From Chamaecyparis obtusa (Eukaryota > Streptophyta > Pinopsida > Cupressales > Cupressaceae), in assembly GCA_027943335.1 (NCBI GenBank), contig BSBK01001872.1:231501-295500 (forward strand): a stretch of DNA of 64,000 bases. The letters run 5' to 3'. The notes below the pieces were generated by a model. That model was not told the DNA's origin and made no database searches. It was given only the letters and a program-made list of their open reading frames with translations. Of the stretch, positions 37,742-49,675 are shown in pieces; within the stretch, counting starts at the first letter, position 1, and each line of letters opens with the position of its first letter. Both the position numbers and the translations under genes were made by a program.

Positions 37742-40341
37742 TTGGATGGAAGACATTCTCCAAAGTTTAGTACATATGGAAATATTGATGATGAAACTAT
37801 TATTAGCAAAGTTTTGAGAACCCTACTTCCTATTTATGCTATTAGAGTTTTTGCAATACAAGAAATGAGATGTGCTCCTAGTAATAACTTAACTTTGGAA
37901 GGTCTAGTTGGTAGATGTATTACTTTTGAGTTGTCAAATTTTGATAATTCACTACTCATAATATTGAATATGCGTTCAAATCTCAGTTGGTTCTTCAAAA
38001 GTCTAAGAAAGAAAAAGAAAGATGGGTGAACAATGACAATGACACTTCTGATGATGATCTTGAGGCACTTATGTCTAGAAGACTACCAAGAGGAAAAGGA
38101 AAATTCAAAGGTAAAGTTTTCATAATCTATTTTTCATGCAACAAAGTTGTTCATATTGCAATGAGATCTCAAGATAGTAATGAGAAGGATGAAAGATGGG
38201 AAAACAAGTACAAAGACAAAAGAGATGACAGAGATTACAAAAGATATTTAAGGACTACAAGGACAAAGGTAAGAAATCTTGTTATACTACTAAAGAAGAA
38301 ATTGACAATGAATCTGATGAGTTTGATGATCATGATGTAGAAGTTGTTTATGTTGCTATGAAAGATGATTCTGATGAAGATGAGAAAATTGCACTTATTT
38401 CATATGTAAGTAAAGGTGATAGATGAATAATTGATAGTGATTTCTCACATCACATGACTGGTGATAAAAGTAAGTTTGAAACCTTAAATCATTACAAAGG
38501 TAGTAGTGTTAAGTTTGGTAATGATGCACCATGTCTTGTGAAAGAAAAATGATTGAAATAAAATTGACTGATAAGATCAAATGTGACAATGCTTATTGGG
38601 TTGAAGGACTTAAATATAATTTGTTGAGCATTGCACAGTTGAACAGTTCTTGTTACCGAGTTGAATTCCATCACAAAAAGGTTAAGATATTTGATGCCAC
38701 TGATGAACTAATTGGAAGTAGAGAATAGACAAGAGGTAATTTGTTCTATCTAGACCTATCTGATGAGACATGTTTGTTTGCATAATTTGATGATGTATGG
38801 TTATGGCATAAGAGGTTGTGTCATGTGAACTTTGATAACTTGGTAAGCATTAGTAAGATGACAAGAGTAATAGGATTACCAAGATTGAAGAAACTTGATA
38901 ATGTGATGTATAAACAATGTCAATTGGGAAAAATAACAAAGTCTAGTTTCAAGAGAAATACCTATACTTTTGATGATATTTTTGAATTGGTTCATATTGA
39001 CCTTTGTGGACCTATTGGAGTGAAAATCTACTATGGTGATAAATATTTCATTTTGTTTGTTGATGACTACTCTAGAATGATGACTGTGATGTTTCTTAAA
39101 GAAAAATTTGATGCCTTTTAGTTGTTTAAGTAGTATTTGGGTAAAATAACAAAGCTATGTCACGTTTCAAGCTAACTTATCAACACAGTTGAATTTGATT
39201 ATTTGTAACTAAAAATTAATTTTTCCTAAACATATGGTCTACCTAGATTCATTAGTTCTTAGTGCTTCAACTTTTCCAATTAGAAGTATCTATTAAATGC
39301 ATGTTTTATACCAATTTGGGTCCAATTACCAAAGAAATAAAATTATTTCAAAAAAGTGATGTTTCAATAACTCCTACTCTTTTTAATGATATTATTTTAA
39401 AATATAAAAATACCCTTTTGTAGAGATCAGAGTCAAGATTATTGTCATATAAGTTTTATAGTATTTTTATTAGATTTAATATAAATTATAATTTTAAAAT
39501 ACTGCAACTAGGTATTTTAACATTCAAGAACATGTTACTTCAAATAAAAAAAATAGTAAATCATATCAAAAAAATTTAAAATTTATATTTAACACTAGAG
39601 GAGAGAGTCCTCTTCAAGAATATGTATTTTTTCTTCTGAATGGTGTAGATTTGATAGGGGGAATTTGATGTGAGATGAAAATTATCGATTTCAGATAAGT
39701 TCAACTTTGAATAGTTATATCAGAGAAAATATACATCAAAAACTAATCTTTCTTCATTTTTGCACTACCTATACATGTCATCTATAACACATTTTGAAAT
39801 CAGAGGAAAAATAAGATTATTTGTATATACTTGTTTGGTGGGAACTAGACCCCATATTTTCATCATTTTTCAACAACTGAAAAATGGACTTTAAAAATTA
39901 AAAAACTATGTCAATTTTTTTTCAAACAAAATGTAAAAATTTGTAGGCATAAAATTTATTCGATTTTACCCATTTCAACAGTTTACATCATCTTCAAATT
40001 CTAAATACAAATGCGACATTTATGTCATTAAAGTTGAATAATTCATGTGTTGTTGACCTTTTCCTTTATAAAAGTGTGACACAAGTTTGTACTTTTACCC
40101 ATTTGGAAAAAGTTAAGAAAGAAACAGGTAAGAGCTTGAAATGTCTAAGATCTGATAGAGGAGGAGAGTTCATATCTAATGAGTTCAACATTTTCTACAA
40201 TGATAGAGGAATTAAGAGACATATGTCTACACTAAGGACCCCTCCACAGAATGGTATAACAGAAAGAAGGATTGTGCTAGAACATTGATGATAGAGAAAA
40301 ATGTTGCACAAAAGTACTAGAGAGAAGCTGTATGTACAAAT
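37742..40341 (+). pseudogene. Copia element: gag, protease, integrase (interrupted)
   Basis: The gag half reads DDETIISKVLRTLLPIYAIRV and LTLEGLVGRCITFELSNFD (37742-38029), shifts frame, then gives RRLPRGKGKFKGK and a ruined knuckle (YFSCNKVVHIAMRS, three of the four zinc ligands changed or shifted). The protease IIDSDFSHHMTGDKSKF (about 38430-38475) has DSG changed to DSD. The pre-integrase WHKRLCHVNFDNL and the first half of the integrase core follow (HIDLCGPIGVKIYYGDKYF with the first catalytic Asp, FVDDYSRMM). A TIR insertion interrupts at 39140. The integrase resumes at 40106 (KETGKSLKCLRSDRGGEF with the second Asp, PPQNGITERR) and is cut at 40341 by the next element. The remaining pol presumably lies right of the window. 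Confidence 0.92.
39140..40100. mobile_element. 961-bp TIR insertion with 5-bp target duplication
   Basis: The insertion splits the integrase frame between the codons for the first and second catalytic Asp. It starts GGTAAAATAACAAAG and ends TTGTACTTTTACCC. The two ends match as inverted repeats for about 30 bp with about seven mismatches (shared ACAAA and TGTCAC blocks). It is flanked by ATTTG (39135-39139 and 40101-40105). No transposase is encoded. The boundary could shift by one base, giving a 4-bp duplication. The superfamily cannot be assigned. Confidence 0.82.
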
Positions 40342-41603
40342 TGTTAGGAATAAAAGTCCACCAATACAACTGAGAGAGGTGTTGAATCAGTTGTATGATA
40401 GATTATTAAACTTTAAGCTTTGAATAGAAGTAATATCAAATACAATGAACACAATGAAATGTTAGCACAATAATACAATATTTGTTGTTGAGGAAAACCT
40501 ATTAAAGGTAAAACCCTAATGGAAATTAACACCCACTAATGATGTACTAGGAGTATAGTATCATTGTTAGAAGATCTAGCCATGTTAGGAGTAGATTAAA
40601 GCATTATAGTACATAATCCTTGTTATAGGACAGATCCTATTAGGAATCAAGAAATAAACAAGGATAGGTTCACTACCCAAAGAAGGTTATGTCCACCTTT
40701 AGAACTTAATGTTTGCAACACAAATGTATATAAAGAAATATACAATCTTTCAAACTGTCCGATAGCAACTATCTATGCTAGATCAGTTCCAATGAAGTAT
40801 ATAAATTATCCTCTACTCTACATCCAACAGACAGAAGCTCATAGCTTCCACAATCCTCTTTTACATCACATACAATCTACCACATATATTTTCAAAAGAA
40901 AAGATCTTACATAGATACCCTATTACAAAATAAAGTATCAAGTTATACAACTAGGCGTTCCTAATATAAAAATAATTACATAACTCCTTGATAAGATACA
41001 CATGGTATCTACAACAAGTATACACCAATTAAATTTCAATAATTAAAGACTGACATCCATAAATTATGCTCACCATTCATGATACATGCTACAAATCTCA
41101 AGTCAGCTTCCAAATAGGTCTTCTCAAGAACACATGCCACAACTGACGTCATCCTACTTTTCATACCTTGTGAAGACCATCAAAAATTGTTTGGTACCCT
41201 ATCTGTTATCCCTTAATCTCGCATACACTTAATCCTCATCACTTGTAAGATATACCCAAAACTCAGAGACTTACTTTGTCAACTTCGGCCACTGTCAATG
41301 TCCAGTAATTAGTCTTCACTAAATCTTTTGTAACTTAGCCAATATGCAATATTACATCATGCAATCTTAGATTTAAGATAAAACCACCTTCCTGTACTCA
41401 TAACTGACTTCACATTTTTTGAAATATCCATACAGTATCCATACACTGTAATAACTAGCATGTTCTCTTCATAGAAACATATGTTGACATTAGTGACAAA
41501 ACATGAATGACAACAACAGTAACTCCAACATCATTGAACACGTAGTCATTAAACATATTAGATATATCCAGAAATCTCCCCAATGCATTAGTAATATCCA
41601 ACA
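40342..41603 (-). repeat. Copia 3' LTR
   Basis: 1262 bp. The plus strand begins TGTTAGGAATAAAAG and ends ATATCCAACA. The left flank is CAAAT (40337-40341); the matching right flank lies outside the window. The polypurine tract ATCTCCCCCTTTGG (41604-41617, purine on the minus strand) adjoins it. Confidence 0.92.
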
Positions 41604-41617
41604 ATCTCCCCCTTTGG

Positions 41618-43168
41618 CATTGATGACAACATATGGGAAAATCTATCAAACCAAAAGTATTCTCTCAGTACCTTTACCACATAGTCTCTTTCTCCAATAC
41701 ATAGTCTCTTTCCTATAGGATTTTCACATAGTCTCTTTCCCCCTTTGACAATAATGGAAAAGGGTGCCATAAGTCATCAATTGTCTTCAACAACTTCCTT
41801 CAACGATCACTCCTCCTGAGGAGTAGATCCCTACATCAAGTCAAGAATATGATAAGGATCTAAAAACCTTTGGACTGATGCATCCCTGCATCATTTAATT
41901 TTGACTAGGAGGGGCCTACACCCCAAGCATACCTCTGATATATTCAAAGGTATCTTTTGTCAATGCCTTTGTAAAGATGTCTTCTATCTATTCCTTTGTG
42001 CTAATATAGTCCAATCTTATTTCCTTCTCAGCTACCCTATCTCTCAAGAAGTGATAATAGAAATATGCTTAATTTTAGAGTGCATCACAAGATTCTTTGA
42101 AATATTTACTCTACTATTATTATCATAATGGATAACCACTGGTTCATCAAAATTTATTCTAATATCTTTCAACATTTGTTTCATCAAACAATGTGAGTGC
42201 AGTTAATAGTAGCATCAACATACTTTGATTCTGCAGTAGATTGATCTATACAATCCTATTTTTTCCTTAGCCATGAAGCCAACTTTTTCCCAAGGAAAAA
42301 TGGACCTTGACTAGTACTCTTTTTTCCATCAATATTCCTTTCCCAATCAGCATCAGTACAAGCATGAAGTTCAAAGTCATCCTTTCTATCATACCATATG
42401 CCATATTGTAGTGTTCCTTTCAGATATCTAAATATCCTTTTCACAATTATGCAACTAGGTGTGTCTATTTAGGTTATGCCTAATATCTAGCCACAATTCC
42501 AACAACATTAGCAATATTCGGTCTAGTGTGAGTCAGATATTGTAATCATCCAACCATTGATTTGTACTTGGTTTAAAAAATACACTTTTTCTCATCATTA
42601 TTTGTCAGTTTATGACCAGTCACCATCAGTGTACCAACTATTTTACAGTCTTCCATTCCAAACTTTTTCAACATTTCTTTGAGATACTTAGTCTGGGAAA
42701 TAAAAATGTCATTCTTTCTCTAATTTATTTGAAGTCTTGCAAATAATTTTATTTCACCTATCATGGACATCTCAAATTCATTTTCCATTTCTTTAGAAAA
42801 CTTCTTACATAGTTCATCACTGCCTCCAAAGATAATATCATCCACAAAAACTTATATTATCAAAACTCCATCTTCACTAGTTCTTAAATACAAGTTACTG
42901 TCAGCATTACCTTTTTTGAACCCAAGGCAAAGTAAGTATTGGTCTAACATTGCATACAAGGCCCTTGGAGCTTTCTTTAGTCCATACAGTGCCATCTTCA
43001 ACTTGCATACCATGTCTTCATCTTTGCATAGAAGAAATCCATCAGTTTGTTCTATATATAAACTTCTTCTTCAAGATTCCTATTCAAGAATGTAGATTTC
43101 GCATCCATTTGATATACCCTTAAGTCCTTATGTGTAGCTTAAGCCAAAAATAGTCTCACAACTTCTAT
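41618..43168 (-). pseudogene. Copia reverse transcriptase / RNase H
   Basis: From right to left: VYQMDAKSTFLNRNLEEEVY, MALYGLKKAPRALY, the catalytic FVDDIIFGG (about 42840), FISQTKYLKEMLKKFGMEDC and THTRPNIANVVGI. RNase H follows with RIFRYLKGTLQYGIWY and DADWERNIDGKKSTSQG (42444-42256), then a badly broken tail. RT joins directly to the integrase at about 43168, so its first 100 or so residues are missing. Confidence 0.9.
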
Positions 43169-43745
43169 CCAATGCACATGATATATATTTCCTTCAAGTA
43201 ACATTGTCCTAGAAACATCTAGTATTGTTTTATTCCTTCGCTCTGCTATTCCATTCTACTATTGAGTCCTAAGATCAGATGTCTATCTTTTTATTCCATG
43301 CTCTTCACAGTATGAATTGAATAGATCTGAAGTAAATTCTCCACATCGTTCTGATCTCAAACATTTTATCTTTAAGCTTGATTCATTCTCTACTTTTGCT
43401 TTGAATATCTTGAATTTGTCAAATGCTTTTTATTTTTCTTTCAAGTAAGTGACCCACATCATTCTAGAAAAGTCGTCAACAAAAAGTATAAAATACTTTT
43501 CACCATAGTATGATCTTGTCCTTGTAGGTCCACATAGGTCTCTATGTACCAGATCCAACTTTCCTTTTGTTCTATATGATTTTCTTTTATAATTGCTTCT
43601 AGTCTATTTTTCCATAACACAATCTATACATACGGTGTTAGATGGTTTCACAATCTCTAGTAGATCTCTTATTGAATTAGTCAAACTTTTCTTCAAAATA
43701 TTATCAAAATTAACATGATAAAATCTTATGTGCATGATAACTAAT
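43169..43745 (-). pseudogene. Copia integrase, C-terminally deleted
   Basis: Contains KKSLTNSIRDLLEIVKP, LVHRDLCGPTRTRSYYGEKY (first catalytic Asp; TKG before it is the usual basic patch), FVDDFSRMMWVTYLKEK, IKCLRSERCGEF (the second Asp has become Glu) and NGIAERRNKTILDVSRT with the catalytic Glu region. The frame then jumps from HVHW to RT text (VVRLFLA), marking the deletion junction near 43168. Confidence 0.88.
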
Positions 43746-44601
43746 TGTCATCTACCTTCCCAACAAAACAAGAAGCTCCAAATATATTTAACTCAAATAC
43801 ATTACCTCTAGATTTAGTACCGATTGCAATCAAGTTTCATGTCTTACCTCTGATAAAATATTTCCCATCAAAGAAATTTAATTAAAATCCCTTATCCATC
43901 AGTTGTCGAACACTCAACAAGTTATGCTTAAGTCAATCAAAAAATAGTAGATTGTCAATATTAGTCTTTCCATCCAAAGTAATAGATCCTACTCCTATAA
44001 TAGGTTTAGGAACATTGTCTCTGAATCTTACAACACCACCATCATACTGAATCATTAATTTAACAAACTTGTTTTTGTCTCGAATCATATGATGTGAGAA
44101 ACCACTGTCTATAATCCATTCAAATTTCTTATCAACATGTGATACTAAATCTTTTTCCTCACGTACTAGTTTTTCATATTTAATAGCAATAAATCCAATC
44201 TCCTCATAATCTAAATCATCATCATCAGAAATACATTCACTAGCATAATAAAATTCCTTATCCTTTGAATACTTAGGCTTGAAAAACTTAGGTTTATGCT
44301 TAGGAACTCTTGTAGGACATCTAGATGCAAAGTGACCTATCCTATTGCATGAAAAACATTTCAAAGGCAACTTTCCTTCAAATTTATCCTTACCTCTCTT
44401 TTCTCTCTTAGCAATCAGTGCAACAAGTTCATCTAGCTTTCTTTCCTCTTCTTGTATTTTGTTCCCATTCATCAACATATTGACCAAGCTCTTATTTTAT
44501 GTTCTCACTCTTGGTGCTCAGAAGTGTAGACATTATCTTCCTATGGAACACCATCTCCAAGATCACCTCAAGCTATTAAGTTTTCTCTCTAAGGACCAGT
44601 A
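43746..44601 (-). pseudogene. Copia gag C-terminus and protease
   Basis: An open stretch of 184 codons (44487-43933) holds a basic KREKRGKDKFEGK segment, an intact zinc knuckle CFSCNRIGHFASRC, an acidic linker and the protease motif WIIDSGFSHHM with catalytic Asp-Ser-Gly, followed by VGSITLDGKTN. Upstream only about 115 bp separate it from the primer site, so most of the capsid region is deleted. Confidence 0.9.
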
Positions 44602-44613
44602 GCTCTGATACCA
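44602..44613 (-). other. Primer-binding site (initiator tRNA-Met type)
   Basis: The minus strand reads TGGTATCAGAGC two bases inside the 5' LTR start at 44616. Confidence 0.92.
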
Positions 44614-45095
44614 ATTGTTAGGAATAACAATCTAAAAATACAACTGAGAGGGGGGGATGAATTAGTTGTATGACAGATGATTAAATATTAAACTTTGAAT
44701 ACCAACAATATCAAATCCAATGAACACAATGAAATGGTAACACAATAATACAATATTTGTTGTCTAGGAAACCTTGTTAAAGGTAAAACCCCGGTGGGAA
44801 TTAACACCCACTAATGATGTATTGAGAGTATAGTATCCTTGTTAGAAGATCTAGCCCTGTTAGTAGCTGATTAAAACATTACAATACATAGTCCTTGTTA
44901 GAGGATAGACCCTGTTAGGAGTCAAGAAAAAAAGAAGGATAGGCTCACTCCCCAAAGAAGGTTATGTCCACCTTCAGAACTCACTATTCGCAGCACAAGT
45001 GTATATAAATAAATACACAGTCTTTTGAACTATTTGATAGTAACTATGTTTTCTTGATCAGTTCCAATAAAGTATAGAAATTATCCTCTTCTCTA

Positions 45096-46095
45096 GGTAT
45101 GTGCAGGATCATGGTATGCCAAAAAGTGGCGATGTAAAAAAGAAGTCCTGATTGATAGACTCTTTGAAAAACAACTATAACTTTTAAACATTATAACATT
45201 TTTGAAATATGATATATAGATCACATTCTATGCTTCACCTAATATAATAATAATAATAAAAAAAAATTTTAATTTGATGAAGTTTAGACTAAGTTAAGCT
45301 GGTTAGATACGAGCGTTTTTATATTCAAAAAAATTTGTAACATAAAAATCACAATTAATTATTTACTTGGAAAAAAATACAAAAAAATATACATCACATC
45401 TAGACATGATTCTACTACTTTTATCTAGAATCTTATAAAAAAATATTATCATTTGTTTCTGTTTAATGTGGTCAGACATACACCTACTTGTTATCTTTCT
45501 AGTTCCGATTGATAGACTTATTAAAAAATAGCAATAACTTTCAAACTATATAACATTTTTGAAATCCAAACATGTGTCACATTCAATGATTTTCCTACTA
45601 CATGAAAAGTAAAAAAAAGTTTCAATTTGATAAAGTTTAGACTAAGTTAACATGGTCAGACATGAGATTTTTTGTATTAAAGAAAATTTGTATAAGAAAA
45701 ATCATAATTAATTATTTACTTGGAAAAAAAATACAAAACAATGTGTCACATCTGGAAATGAGTCTAATATTTATATCTATAATCTTGTAAAAAAAATTAT
45801 CATTTAATTATGTTTAAGGTGGTCAGACATACACCTACTTTTTATTTTTTCCTGAAATTTTTGTACTACTACATTGAAATTAAAAAATTTCAACATATAG
45901 AATAGTTATTTTTCAAAAAAGGTCTAGTATCTTAGAAACTAAATTCAATTTTCTATAGATTTTGTTTTTACATATTTTTGATATAATATTGATAACTTGT
46001 TCAAATTTTTATGTCAATTTGTCTAAACCTGATATTCTGAATTTTCATTGCCACTTAAGGGCCTAGTTTGGCATACCATGATCCTGCACATACCC
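45096..46095. mobile_element. 1000-bp TIR insertion with 5-bp target duplication
   Basis: The ends are perfect inverted repeats of 27 bp (GTATGTGCAGGATCATGG..., starting at 45097, and its complement ending at 46094), extended to GGTA...TACCC. CTCTA flanks both sides (45091-45095 and 46096-46100). No transposase frame is present. The interior is two diverged tandem copies of a unit of about 357 bp. It is absent from the otherwise matching LTR at 40342-41603, which proves insertion. The superfamily is not assigned. Confidence 0.92.
45150..45855. repeat. Tandem duplication inside the 1000-bp TIR element
   Basis: The copies at 45150-45506 and 45507-45855 share GATTGATAGACT, TATAACATTTTTGAAAT, AAGTTTAGACTAAGTTAA, AATTAATTATTTACTTGG and GGTCAGACATACACCTACTT in the same order, at spacings of 357-360 bp. 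Confidence 0.9.
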
Positions 46096-46378
46096 CTCTA
46101 CATCTAGTAGACACAAGCTCGAAGCTTCACCAATCCTCTTTTACATTACATACAATCTACCAAATATCTTTTGAAAAGAAAATATCTTACATATATGTCT
46201 TATTACAAAATAAACCATCATGTCAGCCAACTCGGCTTTTCTAATATACAAATAATTACATAACTCCTTGCTAAGATACACACAGTATCTAAAATGAGTA
46301 TACAAAAATTACAATTTAGTATAATTAAGGACTGACATCCATAAATCATGCTTTCCAATCATGATACATGCTACAACT

Positions 46379-46776
46379 TGTTAGCTTGTGGTGACCGATC
46401 AGGAAAGTACTATCTAGGAAAGTACTATACACTTTTCCTCCTGACATATTTTTGACTATTTTTGGGCCGACATATTGTAACTCATTATAACCCTAAAACA
46501 GAAAAATATTGTATAATATGGCTTAGGGTTAGGGATTTCATAATGTATGATTTTAGTATTTACGGTGAGATTGAGTTGTAAGGGATTATGGATTGTAATC
46601 AGGTTGTAATCATTGGATAATAATAATATTGGACTCATTGTTTGTGGATGTAGCCCAAGGATTGGGTGAACCACGTTAAATCTTTGTATATTGTATTCTC
46701 TTCTGTGTGGTTTATTGTTTTTTGATATTGGTTATATTTGCATGTAATTGTTATTTATGTCTTGTTAATCCTAACA
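46379..46776 (+). mobile_element. 398-bp solo LTR (copia type)
   Basis: TGTTAGCTTGTGG...AATCCTAACA with CAACT on both sides (46374-46378 and 46777-46781). It is absent from the sister LTR. The 3' part, GGGTGAACCACGTTAAATC followed by TTTGTATATTG, resembles the U5 end of plant copia LTRs and sets the orientation. Confidence 0.88.
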
Positions 46777-47137
46777 CAACTCTCAAGACATCTTCCAAAT
46801 AGGTCTTCTCAAGAACACATGCCACAACTAACATCATCCTACTTTATGTACCTTGTGCAGACCATCGAACATTATTTAGTACCCTATCTATTATCCCTTA
46901 ATCTTACATATACTGAATCCTCATCGCCTATAAGATATACCCAAAACTTAGAGACTTACTCTGTCAACTTTCATTATCACTGTCCAGTAACCAGTCTTCA
47001 CTAAATCTTCAGTAACTTAGCCAATATGCAATATTAAATCATGTGATCTTAGATGTAAGATCACACCACCTTCCTGTACACATAACTTACATCGCATGTT
47101 CTAAAATATATGTACAGTATCCATACATTGTAATAAT

Positions 47138-48062
47138 TGTACACTCAAAATGTGCACTTCTCTAATTCATTACTTCCAAGGGCATCCATAGATTGGAAAC
47201 CTTGAGAAAGTGACCTAGAGCTCCCTAGGCATGGAGTGCAAGAGTGTTTAGAGGGCTCTCAACTAGAGCTATTAAGCATATAACCTTTCTAGTAAACCAT
47301 GCAATGGGAGATTCAAAGAGACAAGGGCAAGAATGCCAATATCTTCAAGAATCACAAATGAAAGATGTAATGCAAACTATATTAGAATGAAAATGCAAGA
47401 ATGCAACTATGCCATGAAATGAGAGTATTACAAGCCTTCACTAATTAAGCTATGTGAATTAATCTAGAACATGAAAGGAACTAAGCTAAGAATACCATGA
47501 AAACTAAGCTATAACGCAAGTATGAAGACTAAAATGCAACAAGCTCTCCAAAGCTCCAAAGTCACCAAGAAAACATGTAGCACAACATTAGAATCAAGAG
47601 TGGGATCCTTTGAATGAGAAGAGAGCTCTCCTTTTAAAGATAAATGGACCATAGAGATTAAGAGGCAAAAGATTTGATCAAGGGTGAAGTTTGAAAGTGG
47701 GATCAATCCTTGTGCACAAATCTCCTCCAATGAGAAAGAAGTGTTGAATTTTGTTCCCCATGTGAGACAAAAATACCTTTTCTTCTTTTTATAAAATAGG
47801 AATAATGCTTTATTTGTGCAACTTAGGATAAGAGGTAAGTGGGGGCTTTTTATTTAATAAAAGGGGAGGGAATTCTTTTTAATTAAATAAAGACTTAGGA
47901 TAAAATGGTTAACCCATAGAATATAATCGAATAAATGATAGAATTAGGATTTGATCAAGGAAATTGATTTAATTTTAAAAATATTACAAAGCATTGATTC
48001 AAGAAATTGATAAATTGAAGAAAGGGGCCCAAATTCTAGGCGACCATTTTAGGGTGCATACA
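47138..48062 (-). repeat. 3' LTR of the Tat element
   Basis: Starts TGTACACTCAAAATG and ends GGGTGCATACA. The minus-strand polypurine tract AAAGAGGGGAAAA (48063-48075) adjoins it. A 73-codon frame inside (47730-47509) has a twin in the other LTR and is just LTR sequence. Confidence 0.97.
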
Positions 48063-48078
48063 TTTTCCCCTCTTTGAC
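48063..48078 (-). other. Polypurine tract of the Tat element
   Basis: The minus strand reads GTCAAAGAGGGGAAAA right before the LTR start TGTATGCACCC. Confidence 0.9.
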
Positions 48079-48780
48079 TAATGTGAGATCGATTTGGGAT
48101 CACATGTAGTCAAAGAATGAAGTTGAAATATGAGATTGATTTGGGATCACAAAACAACCCAGATGTGTGTTCAATGGATGGGAACACATTAGAAAAAAGA
48201 TAAGATGATTGAAAAAGACAAGACCAACACCCTTGTAAATAGGTAATTGTCAAGTCTCAAGCAAGGTTTGATTGAAAGGTTTGATAAAGCTGAATCAAGG
48301 ATTGTAGTTTGATAGGTACTGCCCCCTCCTGATCGAAATCCAAATGAAATAGAGGGAATGTAGAAGTGAGAGAAATATGATCAAATCACTAGAAATCATA
48401 ATCGAAGATGAAAGATGATAGAATAACCATCAAGCAGTGAAGATATGCCCCAGTTTGACTAGGTTTCACTCAGAAAGATATAGGATAAAAATGAAGTCAA
48501 AACCTTAGAGAGATGAAGTGAAGGAGATGAATGGGATTCTAGGGTAGTGAGAGAGATGGAGATGAAGAAATGAAGATGCCTCAACGACGATCGAAGGATC
48601 ATGCCTCAAATGGTCAGCCAACTGCACAGAAGAAGTATAAATTTAAAATGTGATTTTGACTATCAAGATGAACTCAAATTTCAATTTTGATCCTGAAAAT
48701 GGATCCAAGACGTCGACATTAGCCAACGATGCAATTTTTGTGAAATTTTGAGATGTTTTGAAAATTAGGTCAAAAAGTCA
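48079..48780. other. Tat element 3' non-coding region
   Basis: No frame is supported on either strand. It lies between the polypurine tract and the TATA box of the antisense unit, where that unit's upstream control sequence would be. Confidence 0.5.
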
Positions 48781-48786
48781 AAATGC

Positions 48787-48793
48787 TATATAA
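48787..48793 (+). promoter_or_regulatory. TATA box of the antisense unit
   Basis: GCTATATAAGGGG lies 74 bp upstream of the ATG at 48867, a normal plant spacing for a start of transcription near 48820. The match to the consensus is excellent, but promoter activity is inference. Confidence 0.6.
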
Positions 48794-48953
48794 GGGGTAA
48801 AAAGGTCATTTTCAAATTTATTTGTCTTTTGTGATTTTGAGAACTTTGAGAGATCAGAGAGAGGCTATGGCTTAGCAAGAAGTGATTCCCATCCACACAC
48901 ATTGATTGAAGCATGGTCAGTTGCACAACCGGCCTCCTTAGTATGGTGCCTCG

Positions 48954-49402
48954 GTAAGTTTTAAAAAAAAACTAGCCATTTGAGTCATTTAATGCATTTA
49001 AAACACATTTTTAGATTTTAAAATTATATTAGTGTGAAACATTGTGTGGTACTTTTAAAGTATCACACACATGTTATATATTGTATCATATGATAGTTTG
49101 TAAGCCAAGAAATTATCACACGTCTGTTCAAGAAAGCATTGCATGATGCTGGACAAAATGACATGCGATATGGTGCGAACCATCGTACCAAGGAAAAGTA
49201 TCGCACCACTATGTAGGAAAGTATCTCAAGATACAATATCAACAAAAAGTGTCACAATAGTATAATAAGAAGTATCACATGCTTTTAATTTGAAAAATAT
49301 AACATATGTAGAGACAATTTTTGCATTTGAGATTTCTTGTACTAATTTTAGTCATCCATCATGATATGTTCTAACATCTGGGTTGTGGGTTATGGCTTGC
49401 AG
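48954..49402 (+). other. Putative intron 1 of the antisense PMD unit
   Basis: Donor TCG|GTAAGT, acceptor GGCTTGCAG|GAG; 449 bp, phase 0 on both sides, so the exons join in frame. It holds a cluster of GTGTGATAC-like words (49040-49285). Confidence 0.6.
49030..49285. repeat. Cluster of inverted GTGTGATAC-like words
   Basis: Occurrences include GTGTGGTACTTTTAAAGTATCACAC as an inverted pair (49044-49068), TATCATATGATA (49085-49096), TTATCACACG (about 49113), GGTGCGA paired with TCGCACC (about 49172-49207), GTATCTCAAGATAC (49221-49234) and AGTATCACAT (49271-49280). The density is far above that of flanking DNA. Confidence 0.7.
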
Positions 49403-49675
49403 GAGATTCTACTAGTGCTCATTATTAGAGCACCAAGAGTGGTCGGGCTACGCTGTGTCTGGGATCTAGATGATCCAGGTAGAGATGACTTGATTAGGAT
49501 GGGGTTTAGGTACCTATTGGACATGCCCCATATACAGGAAAACCACAGGTTGCTAATGGCATTGGTAGAGAGGTGGCATAGTGAGCATAACACCTTCCAT
49601 CTGCTGACTAGAGAGGCCTCGATCACACTGGAGGACATCTACTAGATCCTATGTGTACCTAGCCATGGAGATGCG

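Larger units (their letters stand above)
44616..47137 (-). repeat. Copia 5' LTR, left part with two insertions
   Basis: The LTR segments are 44616-45095, 46101-46378 and 46782-47137. They match the left LTR (40342-41603) in order. The LTR resumes at 63894-64000 after the Tat element. Confidence 0.9.

Noticed and set aside
47509..47730. A 73-codon minus-strand frame repeated at 63341-63562
   Set aside because: The two copies lie at the same place in the two LTRs of the Tat element, so the repetition is explained by the LTR pair.
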